Part shown: positions 32,236 to 40,688 of the stretch, one piece after another
Layout: every line of letters begins with the position of its first letter
Numbering within the stretch: position 1 is the first letter of the stretch
NCBI RefSeq assembly: GCF_001571775.1
Contig: NZ_LRVM01000016.1
Span: 1-40,781 of the forward strand
Source: Anaerotignum neopropionicum
GTDB lineage: Bacteria > Bacillota > Clostridia > Lachnospirales > Anaerotignaceae
Length of the DNA: 40,781 nucleotides
Direction of reading: 5' to 3'
Translations under genes and position numbers: made by a program
The notes under the pieces: generated by a model
Told to the model about the DNA's origin: nothing
The model's database searches: none
The model's input: only the letters and a program-made list of their open reading frames with translations

Positions 32236-33651
32236 ATGCGGAATAAATCAATTGTAAAAAAGCAAATGTTGCAATACATTGGTACCATTCTTATTTGTGT
32301 ACTTGTATTAGGGGGCATTCTTTCACTGGTTTATACGCAGCATTATATGAAGGAAAAACGAAATGAGCTTATTCAACAGGGGCGGAATATCTCCGTTGCC
32401 TTTTCCAATGCTTACAGAACGGGGAATTTAAGTAATTTAAGCTATGAACTTCAGGTTTTGGAGGAGTATATGGGAGCCAAAATTTTAATGGTCAATTCAG
32501 ATGGTGTTGTTGTTTTGGCATCACCGGGACTAGATGAAATGATGATTGGCCAGTCCTTTGCTTATCAGGAATTGGTTGAGGGGGTAAAGGATGGAAATAT
32601 CGTTTCCATGGAGACCAAGGCCAAGGCGTTGTTTGACGTACCCACGTTGGTGGTTGGATATCCCCTTTCCGTTGGGCAGATGGTGGGCATTTTTATGTGC
32701 CGCCCTATGCCGGAGATGGAGCAATCTCTGTATCAAATGTATCAAATGGGCATTGTCAGTATTTTTGTTGTGTTTCTCTTTGCCGTTGTAGCCAGTTATT
32801 TGACCTCAAAAAAAATGACGCGCCCTATTAAACAGATGAATGAAGCAGCGAAGGTAATTGCCAGTGGAAATTTTGAGCATAGAGTAGAAATTATTAGCAA
32901 TGATGAATTTGGCGAGCTGGCCAAGAGCTTCAATCATATGGCGGAAAGCTTGCAAAATAACGATAAAACACGACGGGATTTTATTGCCAACGTATCCCAC
33001 GATTTACGCTCGCCGCTAACCTCAATGCAAGGGTTCTTGACGGCAATGCTGGATGGAACAGTGCCCACGGAAAAGCAGGCAAAATACTTACAAATTGTTT
33101 TGGAGGAAACCATGCGCCTTTCAAGATTAACGGAGGGAATTGTTGATTTAAGCCGAGCGGAAAGCAGCAAAATTATTTTGGAGGAATCGGATTTTGATCT
33201 TAACGGGCTGATACGAGATAATATTATTTTGCTTGAGCCCCAGTTGAATGATAAAAATGCCGTAATAAAAGCAATTTATGCGGATCAAATTACAATGGTT
33301 CATGGAGATAAGGACAAAATTTCTCGTGTTATTCAAAATTTATTGAGCAATGCGGTGAAATTTTCCCCTGTGGATGGGCTGATAGAAGTGGAAACTACAA
33401 AAACCGAACGAAAAAAAGTACTGGTTTCCATTCAGGATCATGGTATTGGCATTAGCCAAGAGGATCAAAAATATATTTTTGATCGGTTTTATAAGGCGGA
33501 CAGAACCCGCAATGAAGATATGCATGGAAGCGGAATAGGCCTTGCAATTGTAAGAGAATTTCTGCAAGCGCATAATGAAGGAATTACGGTAAAGAGCGTG
33601 GAAGGGGAAGGCAGTACCTTTGTGTTTTCATTGAAGCTGGCAGAGGAATAA
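32236..33651 (+). CDS. Sensor histidine kinase
   Basis: A 471-residue membrane kinase. First membrane helix at about 12-34, an extracellular sensor region of about 135 residues (LSNLSYELQVLEEYMGAKI ...), a second helix at about 172-190, a HAMP linker (KKMTRPIKQMNEAAKVIASG), the HisKA helix with phospho-acceptor His255 in NVSHDLRSPLTS, and a HATPase domain (NLLSNAVKFSP, DHGIGI, GSGIGLAIV). GGAGGTAAAATC precedes the ATG. It is presumably the partner of the regulator at 30992. Its own promoter is not obvious, which suggests read-through across the antisense gene. Confidence 0.93.
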   Translation: MRNKSIVKKQMLQYIGTILICVLVLGGILSLVYTQHYMKEKRNELIQQGRNISVAFSNAYRTGNLSNLSYELQVLEEYMGAKILMVNSDGVVVLASPGLDEMMIGQSFAYQELVEGVKDGNIVSMETKAKALFDVPTLVVGYPLSVGQMVGIFMCRPMPEMEQSLYQMYQMGIVSIFVVFLFAVVASYLTSKKMTRPIKQMNEAAKVIASGNFEHRVEIISNDEFGELAKSFNHMAESLQNNDKTRRDFIANVSHDLRSPLTSMQGFLTAMLDGTVPTEKQAKYLQIVLEETMRLSRLTEGIVDLSRAESSKIILEESDFDLNGLIRDNIILLEPQLNDKNAVIKAIYADQITMVHGDKDKISRVIQNLLSNAVKFSPVDGLIEVETTKTERKKVLVSIQDHGIGISQEDQKYIFDRFYKADRTRNEDMHGSGIGLAIVREFLQAHNEGITVKSVEGEGSTFVFSLKLAEE

Positions 33652-33699
33652 AAAAAACAGTGTCAAATGTAGTCATCTACAATGGACACTGTTTTTTTA
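33651..33699 (+). terminator. Bidirectional terminator between kinase and nadE
   Basis: AAAAAACAGTGTC pairs with GACACTGTTTTTTT, and an inner stem ATGTAG/CTACAT-like continues the hairpin. T runs occur on both exit sides, so it ends both the kinase transcript and the nadE-lexA transcript. Confidence 0.8.
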
Positions 33700-33728
33700 T
33701 TTGTATCGTTATTTAACAAAAGGAAAAG

Positions 33729-35669
33729 TTATAGTTTCTCAACTTCATCCATCCAAATTCGGTTAGAGGCATCCGTGGGCATCCGCCAATCGCTTCTTGG
33801 AGACAAGCACAAAGCGCCAACCTTTGGCCCGTCAGGCAGACAGGAACGCTTAAATTGCTGCATAAAGAAACGGTGATAAAAGTTTTTCAGCCATTTCAAA
33901 AGAATTTCTCTGGGGTATGCATCGCCAAAGGCTTGCTCTGCCAAAAACAACACTTTTCCGGGTGAAAAGCCAAATCGAATAATTTGATACAGAAAAAAAT
34001 CATGAAGCTCATAAGGGCCAACCAGATCTTCCGTTTTTTGGTTAATGTTCCCGTTTTCATCAGGAGGAAGCAATTCGGGGCTTACGGGAGTATCCAAAAC
34101 ATCCAAAAGAATTTCAGAGGCTTTGCGATCCAGCTCCCCTGTGTTGGCAACCCAATTCACCAAAACCCGCACCAAGGTCTTTGGAATACCGGCGTTGACA
34201 CCATACATGGACATGTGATCCCCATTATACGTTGCCCAGCCCAAAGCGAGCTCAGACAAGTCACCTGTTCCCACAACAATACCCCCGGTTTGATTTGAAA
34301 TATCCATCAAAATTTGCGTACGCTCACGGGCCTGCGTGTTTTCATAGGTAATATCATGAATGGCGGGATCGTGTCCAATATCTTTAAAATGCTGAATTGC
34401 CGCATCACGAATGGAAATTTCTCTCATGCTTACACCAAGAGATTTCATCAAAGTTAAAGCGTTTTGATATGTGCGGTCAGTTGTTCCAAAGCCGGGCATG
34501 GTAATGCCCAAAACGTGATCTCTTGATACACCCAAATAATCACAAGCCTTCACACAAACTAAAAGTGCCAGCGTGGAATCCAAACCGCCGGAGATACCAA
34601 TTACTAAGGTTTTAGCGTGAACATGCTCCATGCGGCGCGCCAAGCCTGCTGTTTGGATCATAAAAATGTCGCGGCAACGCTTACTTAAAGAAGCATCATC
34701 CTTTGGAGTAAAGGGCTTTGCGGTTATAGGGCGTAAAAATTCCCCTAATTCCCCCACACACATATCAAACTTAATTTCTCTATAAAATTTTTGTGCATCA
34801 GGTTTTGTAAGCTGAGACATAAAGGTTGTATGCTTGCGGCGCTCACTTACCAGCAATTCTAAATCCACATCAGCACAAATTAGCTGATTATCACGGCAAA
34901 AGGATTCGGATTCGCCAAGAAGCACACCGTTTTCATAAATCAAGCTATGTCCGCTAAAAACAGTATCCTGCGTGGACTCACCAACACCCGCAGATGCGTA
35001 TGCATAGGCTGAAAGACAGCGTGAGGACTGCTGGGCTACAAGCTGATGGCGATAGTCGGGCTTGGCAGCCAATTCGTTGCTGGCGGAGGGATTCAAAATG
35101 ACAGTTGCGCCATAAAGGCTTAAATAGCAGCTTGGCGGGATTGGTCCCCATAAATCTTCACAAATTTCAACGCCTACTTTTAAATACGGAATTTTTTCAG
35201 CAGTAAAGAGAAGATCCCCACCGATGGGAACAACTTGTCCGGCGAAAGAAATTTCCTCCGATATTAAGTCATCTGCGGAGGAGAACCATCGTTCCTCGTA
35301 AAATTCGCTATAGTTGGGAAGAAGTGTTTTGGGAACTAACCCCAAAATTTTTCCTTTATGAAGAAGGGCGGCACAGTTAAAGGTTTGATTATCAGCTAAA
35401 ACAGGGACGCCAATTAAAATCAGCATGTCCAATTCCTTTGTGTCTTCTGCAATTTCTGCTAGGTTTTTTTCTGCGGAGACAAGCAAAGGGCTCTGAAAAA
35501 ATAAATCCGCACAAGTATAAGCGGTAATGGAAAGCTCTGGGAAAGCAAGAATTTTCACTTTTTTATCAGCAGCCTTTGCAATGGTATTAAGGATTTCTTT
35601 TTTATTATAAACACAGTCCGCAACCTTGAGCTTTGGGACAGCAACAGCAATTTTTACATAGTTGAACAT
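33729..35669 (-). CDS. nadE: Glutamine-dependent NAD+ synthetase
   Basis: Makes NAD+ from nicotinic acid adenine dinucleotide using glutamine-derived ammonia. The 646-residue two-domain enzyme has an N-terminal nitrilase-fold glutaminase (Glu in FPELSITAYTCADLF, Lys in PKTLLPNY, Cys in GVEICEDLW) and a C-terminal synthetase with the pyrophosphate loop GISGGLDST. ATG 35669 is chosen, with AAGGAG eight bases ahead. A GTG three codons earlier lies too close to that site. It starts 12 bases after lexA, so the two genes share the SOS-controlled transcript. Confidence 0.95.
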   Translation of the reverse strand: MFNYVKIAVAVPKLKVADCVYNKKEILNTIAKAADKKVKILAFPELSITAYTCADLFFQSPLLVSAEKNLAEIAEDTKELDMLILIGVPVLADNQTFNCAALLHKGKILGLVPKTLLPNYSEFYEERWFSSADDLISEEISFAGQVVPIGGDLLFTAEKIPYLKVGVEICEDLWGPIPPSCYLSLYGATVILNPSASNELAAKPDYRHQLVAQQSSRCLSAYAYASAGVGESTQDTVFSGHSLIYENGVLLGESESFCRDNQLICADVDLELLVSERRKHTTFMSQLTKPDAQKFYREIKFDMCVGELGEFLRPITAKPFTPKDDASLSKRCRDIFMIQTAGLARRMEHVHAKTLVIGISGGLDSTLALLVCVKACDYLGVSRDHVLGITMPGFGTTDRTYQNALTLMKSLGVSMREISIRDAAIQHFKDIGHDPAIHDITYENTQARERTQILMDISNQTGGIVVGTGDLSELALGWATYNGDHMSMYGVNAGIPKTLVRVLVNWVANTGELDRKASEILLDVLDTPVSPELLPPDENGNINQKTEDLVGPYELHDFFLYQIIRFGFSPGKVLFLAEQAFGDAYPREILLKWLKNFYHRFFMQQFKRSCLPDGPKVGALCLSPRSDWRMPTDASNRIWMDEVEKL

Positions 35670-35681
35670 GATAAACACTCC

Positions 35682-36293
35682 TTAGAATTTTCTAAACAAA
35701 CCAATTACTTTCCCCAAAATGCTTACATCGCGAACAATGATAGGAGACATGGCGGCATTTTCGGGCTGCAAGCGGATAAAATCCTTTTCTCTATAAAAGG
35801 TTTTAACAGTTGCAAAGTCTTCAATAAGAGCAACAACGATATCTCCGTTGTTTGCAGTGTTTTGCTGACGTACCAAAATTAAATCTTTATCGAAAATACC
35901 AGCCTCTATCATGCTTTCGCCTCTAACACGAAGCATGAAGACAGTATCATTGTGAATATATTCCACGGGAATTGGAAAGGTATCCTCTATATTCTCCACT
36001 GCCAAAATGGGGACACCTGCTGTAATTGTTCCGATTATAGGAACCTGAACCAATTCTTTTTGTGGTGTCTCATAGAAGTCTGGCGCCAAAATTTCAATTG
36101 CACGAGGCTTGGTGGGATCGCGACGGATAAGCCCCTTTTTCTCTAACCTGGAAAGGTGTCCGTGAACGGTAGAAGTAGATTTCAAGTTCACAGCCTCACA
36201 AATTTCTCGAACCGAAGGCGGATAACCTTTTTTCTTTACTTCGGATTTCATATATTCTAAAATTTGTCTTTGCTTTGGTGACAAATCGCCCAT
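35682..36293 (-). CDS. lexA: LexA repressor
   Basis: SOS repressor that cleaves itself when RecA is activated by DNA damage. The 203-residue protein has the N-terminal winged helix ([23 protein letters not shown]), cleavage site Ala92-Gly93 in TAGVP, catalytic Ser127 in GESM and Lys164 in TVKTFY. ATG 36293 follows AAAGGAG and gives the family N-terminus; 14 extra codons upstream are open but unsupported. LexA-box candidates overlap its own promoter, which predicts autoregulation. Confidence 0.96.
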   Translation of the reverse strand: MGDLSPKQRQILEYMKSEVKKKGYPPSVREICEAVNLKSTSTVHGHLSRLEKKGLIRRDPTKPRAIEILAPDFYETPQKELVQVPIIGTITAGVPILAVENIEDTFPIPVEYIHNDTVFMLRVRGESMIEAGIFDKDLILVRQQNTANNGDIVVALIEDFATVKTFYREKDFIRLQPENAAMSPIIVRDVSILGKVIGLFRKF

Positions 36294-36379
36294 TGAAAAC
36301 ACTCCTTTTATATGGTTATAGAATTTGTAAAACACAAAATTTTATTCAAAGCAACGGTGCGAAAGAATAATTTAATAGA

Positions 36380-36408
36380 AGTATAGCACATAATAAAAAC
36401 AAAATCAA
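36380..36408 (-). promoter_or_regulatory. lexA promoter
   Basis: On the minus strand: TTGATT, 17-base spacer, TATACT (plus 36403-36408 and 36380-36385). The -35 box overlaps the LexA-box candidate at 36407-36418. Confidence 0.7.
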
Positions 36409-36418
36409 ACCTACGTTC
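36407..36418 (-). promoter_or_regulatory. LexA-box candidate 1 (lexA side)
   Basis: GAACGTAGGTTT on the minus strand, in the context CGAACGTAGGTTTG. It fits the Gram-positive SOS box pattern CGAAC-N4-GTTY apart from the outer base. Binding here would block the -35 of lexA. Confidence 0.7.
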
Positions 36419-36437
36419 GGAAAAAATGAAAAAAATA

Positions 36438-36466
36438 TTGACAAAGAATGTAGGTTCGTTTATTAT
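36438..36466 (+). promoter_or_regulatory. Promoter of the YneA-like gene
   Basis: TTGACA (36438-36443), 17-base spacer, TATTAT (36461-36466): a near-consensus, strong promoter, with the second LexA-box candidate entirely inside the spacer. Confidence 0.75.
36446..36457 (+). promoter_or_regulatory. LexA-box candidate 2 (yneA side)
   Basis: GAATGTAGGTTC on the plus strand; on the minus strand it reads CGAACCTACATTC with the flanking base. It shares the GTAG core with box 1 and is centred 39 bp from it. Both promoters can thus be shut by LexA. Confidence 0.7.
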
Positions 36467-36510
36467 AAAAACAAAAAAAGGAAAATTTGTTCGTGGTGGA
36501 GGCGTTGAAT

Positions 36511-36873
36511 ATGAATCAATATTTGTGTAAAATTTTGGTTAAAAGATCAATAGGAATGCGAAAAAAACTCTTTTTTTTAATAACCCTTACTATGGTAGTA
36601 TGCCTTGGAACTATGGCGTTAGGGGCGCAGCGGCAGAAGGAAGTAAAGATATATTATAAGTGTGTTGCAATTCAATCTGGGGATACACTATGGGGAATTG
36701 CACAAAAATATAAAACAGAAGATCAAAAAATAGAACATATGATTCAAGAGATTATGGTGCTTAATGAAATGCGTTCTGAGAACATAAGATCTGGAGAAAG
36801 CTTGATTGTACCGCTAAAAAAAGAAAAATTGCAAAAAATGCAATCTGCAGCAACTCTACAGTCGAAATTTTAA
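36511..36873 (+). CDS. yneA: YneA-like cell division suppressor, LysM protein
   Basis: A 120-residue protein with a short basic N-terminus, one membrane helix or signal anchor (KKLFFLITLTMVVCLGTMALG, about 24-44) and an extracellular LysM domain (YYKCVAIQSGDTLWGIAQKY to SGESLIVPLKK) for cell-wall binding. In B. subtilis YneA, a LysM protein divergent from lexA, delays division during the SOS response; the same placement and LexA-box control are seen here. The sequence itself is only weakly diagnostic, so the name rests on architecture and context. ATG 36511 has GGTGGAGG eight bases ahead; the open frame starts earlier at a TTG. Confidence 0.82.
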   Translation: MNQYLCKILVKRSIGMRKKLFFLITLTMVVCLGTMALGAQRQKEVKIYYKCVAIQSGDTLWGIAQKYKTEDQKIEHMIQEIMVLNEMRSENIRSGESLIVPLKKEKLQKMQSAATLQSKF

Positions 36874-37018
36874 AAAATTAAAATATTACATAATATTTAT
36901 TGTAAAATTAAGAAAGAATACAACAATAGTAAAGGATGCATAATTTAAGTATTCAGAAAATTAAAACAACCTCCTGCTAGATTAATTCTTAAGCATTTTT
37001 TACGGTTCATAAATTGTA

Positions 37019-37047
37019 TTGTTATCTTTTCTATATTATGGTAAGAT
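37019..37047 (+). promoter_or_regulatory. Possible promoter of nfeD-floA
   Basis: TTGTTA (37019-37024), 17-base spacer, TAAGAT (37042-37047); moderate match only. The 244-base gap before the gene is AT-rich and holds nothing else recognised. Confidence 0.4.
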
Positions 37048-37117
37048 GGTAAAAATATTAAAGCGCTCTGTGACTGATTATTTTGCGAATAAAAGCGTTT
37101 TAAGAAGGAGGAAGATT

Positions 37118-37588
37118 ATGTTACCTTGGATCGGCGTGTTGGCGATATTAGGGCTAGTGCTGATTTATGCGGAAATGCTAATACCCGGTTTTGGCGTTTT
37201 TGGCGTTCTTGGCATTGTTTCTTTGATGTGTTCAACAATTTTGGCGGCGAAAATCTATGGTTTTTTTGTATTTTTTGTCATGCTTATCTCATTGATTATT
37301 TTGTTTTTTGCTATGCTTGTTTTAGTGAAAAAAAGTGGACTTTATAACAAAGTGATTTTACGCGACCGTCAAGATGTGCAGGATTTTGACGAGTCAAAGC
37401 TTGTAGGACTAATTGGAAAGACAGGCATAACGCGAACAACATTAAGACCATTTGGGATTGCTGAAATTGATGGGAAGAGTTTTGATGTTCGTTCTTTGGG
37501 AGATTTTATTGACAAAGGGAAAAAAGTCGAGGTGATTCAAATTTCTGGCAAGACGGTAACGGTCAAAGAATGGAAGGAAGAGTCGTAA
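37118..37588 (+). CDS. NfeD-like membrane protein
   Basis: A 156-residue protein with three to four membrane helices in the first 85 residues (LPWIGVLAILGLVLIYAEM, GVFGVLGIVSLMCSTILAA, FFVFFVMLISLIILFFAML) and a C-terminal OB-fold NfeD domain (LVGLIGKTGITRTTLRPFG ... KVEVIQISGKTVTVKEW). NfeD proteins are usual partners of flotillin-like proteins, and floA follows after 27 bases. ATG 37118 is selected by AGAAGGAGG; the frame extends 33 codons further up, but that part shows no family feature. It lacks the serine-protease domain of long NfeD forms. Confidence 0.9.
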   Translation: MLPWIGVLAILGLVLIYAEMLIPGFGVFGVLGIVSLMCSTILAAKIYGFFVFFVMLISLIILFFAMLVLVKKSGLYNKVILRDRQDVQDFDESKLVGLIGKTGITRTTLRPFGIAEIDGKSFDVRSLGDFIDKGKKVEVIQISGKTVTVKEWKEES

Positions 37589-37615
37589 GTATTTAATTTT
37601 AGGGAGGAAAAATTT

Positions 37616-38623
37616 ATGTTTGATGTGATTCCGGTGGTTTTACCACTGATTGTTATTATCGTAATTGTGATGATATTCTTAAGCTTTGTACCACTGGGCT
37701 TATGGATTTCCGCTATTTCAGCAGGTGTTAGAGTAAGTATTTTTTCGTTAATTGGTATGCGTCTGCGCCGTGTTCGTGCGGACAGAATTATTCGTCCGTT
37801 GATAAAGGCACAAAAGGCTGGGATGAATGTAAACGCAAATCAGCTAGAATCTCACTTGTTATCCGGTGGTAGAGTGGATAATGTTGTGGATGCGTTAATT
37901 GCGGCGCATAGAGCAAATTTGGATCTTTCTTTTGAAAGAGCGGCTGCAATTGATTTGGCGGGACGTAATGTGTTTGAGGCTGTACGCATGAGTGTAACAC
38001 CTAAAATCATTGAAACACCATGGATATCCGCAGTGGCTATTGACGGTATTGAGGTAAAGGTAGTTGCAAAGGTAACTGTTCGTACAAACCTTGCCAGATT
38101 GGTCGGCGGCGCAGGGGAAGAAACCATTATTGCGAGAGTTGGAGAGGGCATTGTTACGACTGTCGGCTCATCACAAAGCCATAAGAGTGTTTTGGAAAAT
38201 CCGGATTTAATTTCCAGAACTGTATTATCAAAGGGGCTGGACAATGGAACTGCCTATGAAATCCTATCTATTGATATTGCAGATGTTGATATTGGTAGAA
38301 ATATTGGTGCACATCTTCAGATTCAACAGGCCGAGGCTGACAAACAAATCGCCCAGGCCAAGGCTGAGGAGCGCCGTGCAGCTGCAATTGCGAAGGAACA
38401 GGAAATGAAGGCGGAAGTTGAGCATATGAAAGCTAAAGTTGTTGAGGCTGAGGCTGAGGTGCCTTTAGCACTTTCTGAAGCTTTACGCAGTGGGAATTTA
38501 GGGGTAATGGACTATTATCACATGCAGAATGTGCAAGCTGATAGTAGCATGAAAAACAACCTGGGTAAGACGGATTTTAGCAGTGTGATTGCTCCTAAAA
38601 CTGAGCCTTCTGGAAAGGCATAA
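37616..38623 (+). CDS. floA: Flotillin-like protein FloA
   Basis: A 335-residue membrane-raft scaffold protein (YqfA). A hydrophobic N-terminal segment ([22 protein letters not shown]) inserts in the membrane; a PHB/SPFH-like domain follows, then an Ala/Glu-rich coiled coil ([20 protein letters not shown] ...). It organises functional membrane microdomains and is usually expressed with an NfeD protein, as here. AGGGAGG precedes the ATG. Length is normal, and a terminator follows. Confidence 0.95.
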   Translation: MFDVIPVVLPLIVIIVIVMIFLSFVPLGLWISAISAGVRVSIFSLIGMRLRRVRADRIIRPLIKAQKAGMNVNANQLESHLLSGGRVDNVVDALIAAHRANLDLSFERAAAIDLAGRNVFEAVRMSVTPKIIETPWISAVAIDGIEVKVVAKVTVRTNLARLVGGAGEETIIARVGEGIVTTVGSSQSHKSVLENPDLISRTVLSKGLDNGTAYEILSIDIADVDIGRNIGAHLQIQQAEADKQIAQAKAEERRAAAIAKEQEMKAEVEHMKAKVVEAEAEVPLALSEALRSGNLGVMDYYHMQNVQADSSMKNNLGKTDFSSVIAPKTEPSGKA

Positions 38624-38644
38624 TAATTGAAGGATAAGAATTTT

Positions 38645-38677
38645 AAAAAGACCGTCTATATTAGGTGGTCTTTTTTT
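38645..38677 (+). terminator. Terminator after floA
   Basis: AAAAAGACC (38645-38653) pairs with GGTCTTTTT (38667-38675), followed by more T. Confidence 0.8.
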
Positions 38678-38771
38678 AATGAAAAGGAATGAGAATTATA
38701 GGCAGATAAAATGAAGAAAAAAATTAGCAAAATGCAATGATAATTTCATTAGGAAGTGAAAAAACTAAATA

Positions 38772-38780
38772 TGTTATAAT
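38772..38780 (+). promoter_or_regulatory. Extended -10 promoter of the EcsC-family gene
   Basis: TGTTATAAT gives TG, one base, TATAAT (38775-38780). No clear -35 box. It is 32 bases ahead of the ATG chosen. Confidence 0.5.
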
Positions 38781-38811
38781 ATAAGAAAACATTTTTGAAA
38801 TGGGGGGTTTT

Positions 38812-39633
38812 ATGGCTAGGAGTTTGGAGAAGGAATGGGAACGACTACAAAAGAAAGAAGAGAAAGTTTTTATAAAAATGGAAAATGAAGTGGCAAATCA
38901 GAATTTTTCCGAACTAGTTGGGATAAAGCAGGCGATATCGGAAAAAATACCAGATAAACTTGTGATATTAATTAATGAAGGATTTCAAAAGGCATTTAGG
39001 CTAGTTTTTTCAAAAGGGATTGGGATAATTGAAAAAACTTATAGAAAAGATGAAATAGCTCTTGAATTTGAAGTGAATGATTTTCGAATGAACCAAAGGC
39101 CCAATAGCAAGTCGTTAACACAACTGGAGAAACAAGTGAAAAGAAGACAGAGAATTAATACTTGTGCTACTGTGACCGAAGGGATTGGGTTAGGCGCTGT
39201 TGGTGTAGGATTACCTGATATTCCTTTGTTTCTTGGAATTTTACTTAAAGGCATTTACGAGACATCTATTGGCTACGGCTATCATTATAATGAAGAAAAA
39301 GAACAAATTTTAATTTTAAAAATGATTACTGCCGCTTTGAGCGAGAAGGGAAAGATGCGGACGGTTGACAAGGATGTTGAAATTTGGTTAAGTCAAATAG
39401 ATAGCGGAAATGTTTCTGATATGATTAGCTTAGATGAGGAAATCAAAAAAGCCTCAAATGCGCTTTCTCAAGCCTTATTATTGCCAAAATTTTTACAAGG
39501 GTTTTTTCTTGTTGGTATAGTTGGCGGCATTGCAAATCCTATTGTTTATCAAAAAGTAATGAAGTATGTAACGCTAAAGTATAAAAAAAGATATCTAAAT
39601 CAAAAAAGATTAAGTATAAAAAAACAGAGATAA
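38812..39633 (+). CDS. EcsC-family protein
   Basis: A 273-residue protein of the EcsC family, named after the third gene of the B. subtilis ecs ABC-transporter locus; its biochemical role is unknown. A charged N-terminal helix (LEKEWERLQKKEEKVFIKM) is followed by a Gly-rich hydrophobic core (TEGIGLGAVGVGLPDIPLFL, then GILLKGIYETSIGYGYHY), typical for the family. A second hydrophobic stretch lies near 240-257. ATG 38812 has GGGGGGT just ahead; ATG 38800, four codons earlier, has no site. No ecsA/ecsB genes are near. Confidence 0.85.
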   Translation: MARSLEKEWERLQKKEEKVFIKMENEVANQNFSELVGIKQAISEKIPDKLVILINEGFQKAFRLVFSKGIGIIEKTYRKDEIALEFEVNDFRMNQRPNSKSLTQLEKQVKRRQRINTCATVTEGIGLGAVGVGLPDIPLFLGILLKGIYETSIGYGYHYNEEKEQILILKMITAALSEKGKMRTVDKDVEIWLSQIDSGNVSDMISLDEEIKKASNALSQALLLPKFLQGFFLVGIVGGIANPIVYQKVMKYVTLKYKKRYLNQKRLSIKKQR

Positions 39634-39703
39634 GCCATACTATGACTGCGGGGAAAATCCTCGAACAATTTAGACTTAAATGAAACTAGGGAGGTCATGG
39701 AGT

Positions 39704-39874
39704 ATGGATAAGAAGACGAACAAAAGCACAGAAAAAACACAAAAAAATATGAATAGGACCGAGTTTGCTCAAGAGTATAGCCTTGACACAGGTTCTCAGT
39801 CCACCAGCAAATGTGACAAAACCAATAAAACCAACAAGACAAATAAGACAAACAAATTAAACAACACAAACTAA
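39704..39874 (+). CDS. Small Thr/Asn/Lys-rich protein, 56 residues
   Basis: Function unknown. The protein is very hydrophilic, has no membrane segment, and ends in repeated TNK triplets (KTNKTNKTNKTNKLNNTN) encoded by degenerate 9-bp repeats. A NRTEFAQEYSLDTG stretch in the middle vaguely recalls the TEFASET motif of gamma-type small acid-soluble spore proteins, but the match is too short to name it. AGGGAGG (39688-39694) is nine bases ahead of the ATG, and a terminator overlaps the 3' end, both in favour of a real gene. Confidence 0.6.
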   Translation: MDKKTNKSTEKTQKNMNRTEFAQEYSLDTGSQSTSKCDKTNKTNKTNKTNKLNNTN

Positions 39875-39900
39875 GTTCACAGAGAATTTCGTGTTGTTTT
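39859..39900 (+). terminator. Terminator overlapping the end of the small gene
   Basis: AAACAACAC (39859-39867) pairs perfectly with GTGTTGTTT (39891-39899); the stop codon lies in the loop. Confidence 0.65.
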
Positions 39901-39903
39901 GAG

Positions 39904-39930
39904 AATCCCTTCATTATAACAGGGGATTTT
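39904..39930 (+). terminator. Second terminator-like hairpin
   Basis: AATCCC (39905-39910) and GGGATT (39923-39928), followed by TTT. It is a backup directly after the first hairpin. Confidence 0.5.
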
Positions 39931-39934
39931 AGCT

Positions 39935-40341
39935 GCAGACAATCAAAGTGATGTATATATCAAATACTTTGATTTCTTTGATGCTTTAGCTCTGTAAGCC
40001 ATCCTACAAACTGGCGTATTAAAGCTTAAAGCAGTAATAAACCTCCTTTGATAACTTTAAAGTGGTTCATCAACCATTAGAATATCGAAGGAGGTTTTAC
40101 TATAACTAAAATTAAAGTAGTTCACAATAAAAATGCATTCAATTTCAAGGGATTTAAAATAAAGAAGTGAAAGCCGACAGTTTGGTTTTAAATAATTACC
40201 TGATTTAAAGATCACAAAAGTAAAAGATCGAAGCATGCTGTGATAAATAATCTGGCAGGTAGAAAAAACAACAAAAAAGACGTTGATTTTGCAGGTGTTG
40301 GTAACTTTATTAAAAAAACGAAAAAAAAGTCGAAAAAGGTA
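39935..40341. other. Gap upstream of the rRNA operon
   Basis: No gene is recognised. The main feature is a long inverted repeat: AAACCTCCTTTGATA (40039-40053) against TATCGAAGGAGGTTT (40083-40097), one mismatch, with an inner TGGTT/AACCA stem (40063-40076). The 3' arm reads AAGGAGG and is followed by a 24-codon open stretch without a normal start (ATAACTAAAATT...) ending at 40170, which may be a relic. The rest is AT-rich. Confidence 0.5.
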
Positions 40342-40369
40342 TTGACAAGATCTAAAAACAGTGTATAAT
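40342..40369 (+). promoter_or_regulatory. rRNA operon promoter P1
   Basis: TTGACA (40342-40347), 16-base spacer, TATAAT (40364-40369), preceded by an A-rich tract (40305-40340) like an UP element. Confidence 0.8.
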
Positions 40370-40470
40370 AAATAACTGTCACTGCTGATTGGCGTGCGAA
40401 AAGATAAGAATTAAGGGTGCGTTATTAAGAGCTTAATTGTTGAAAAATAAAAAACATTTAAAAAAAGTTC

Positions 40471-40499
40471 TTGACAAAAGAAAACAAATCTGATAAACT
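40471..40499 (+). promoter_or_regulatory. rRNA operon promoter P2
   Basis: TTGACA (40471-40476), 17-base spacer, TAAACT (40494-40499), again behind an A-rich tract. Tandem promoters are usual for rRNA operons. Confidence 0.75.
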
Positions 40500-40546
40500 A
40501 ATCTTCGCTGGCAACAGAAAATGTGACAGCAAATAGGAAACAATTT

Positions 40547-40688
40547 GATCCTTGAAAACTAAACAGTAGAATACAAACACACAACCCATAGTCAATTCAA
40601 AGCACCGCAAGGTGCGAAAAGACAAAAGAGTTTGCCGATTTCGAAAAAATCGGAAAAGTAGCCAGATTATCTGGTTAGGACAAAACTT
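40547..40688 (+). promoter_or_regulatory. rRNA leader with antitermination and processing stems
   Basis: GATCCTTGAAAACTAAACAG (40547-40566) is like the conserved leader box of Firmicutes rRNA operons. Then follow stem-loops GCACC/GGTGC (40602-40615), CCGATTT/AAATCGG (40635-40653) and CCAGA/TCTGG (40662-40674). They are consistent with boxA/boxC-type antitermination and 16S precursor processing. Confidence 0.6.
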
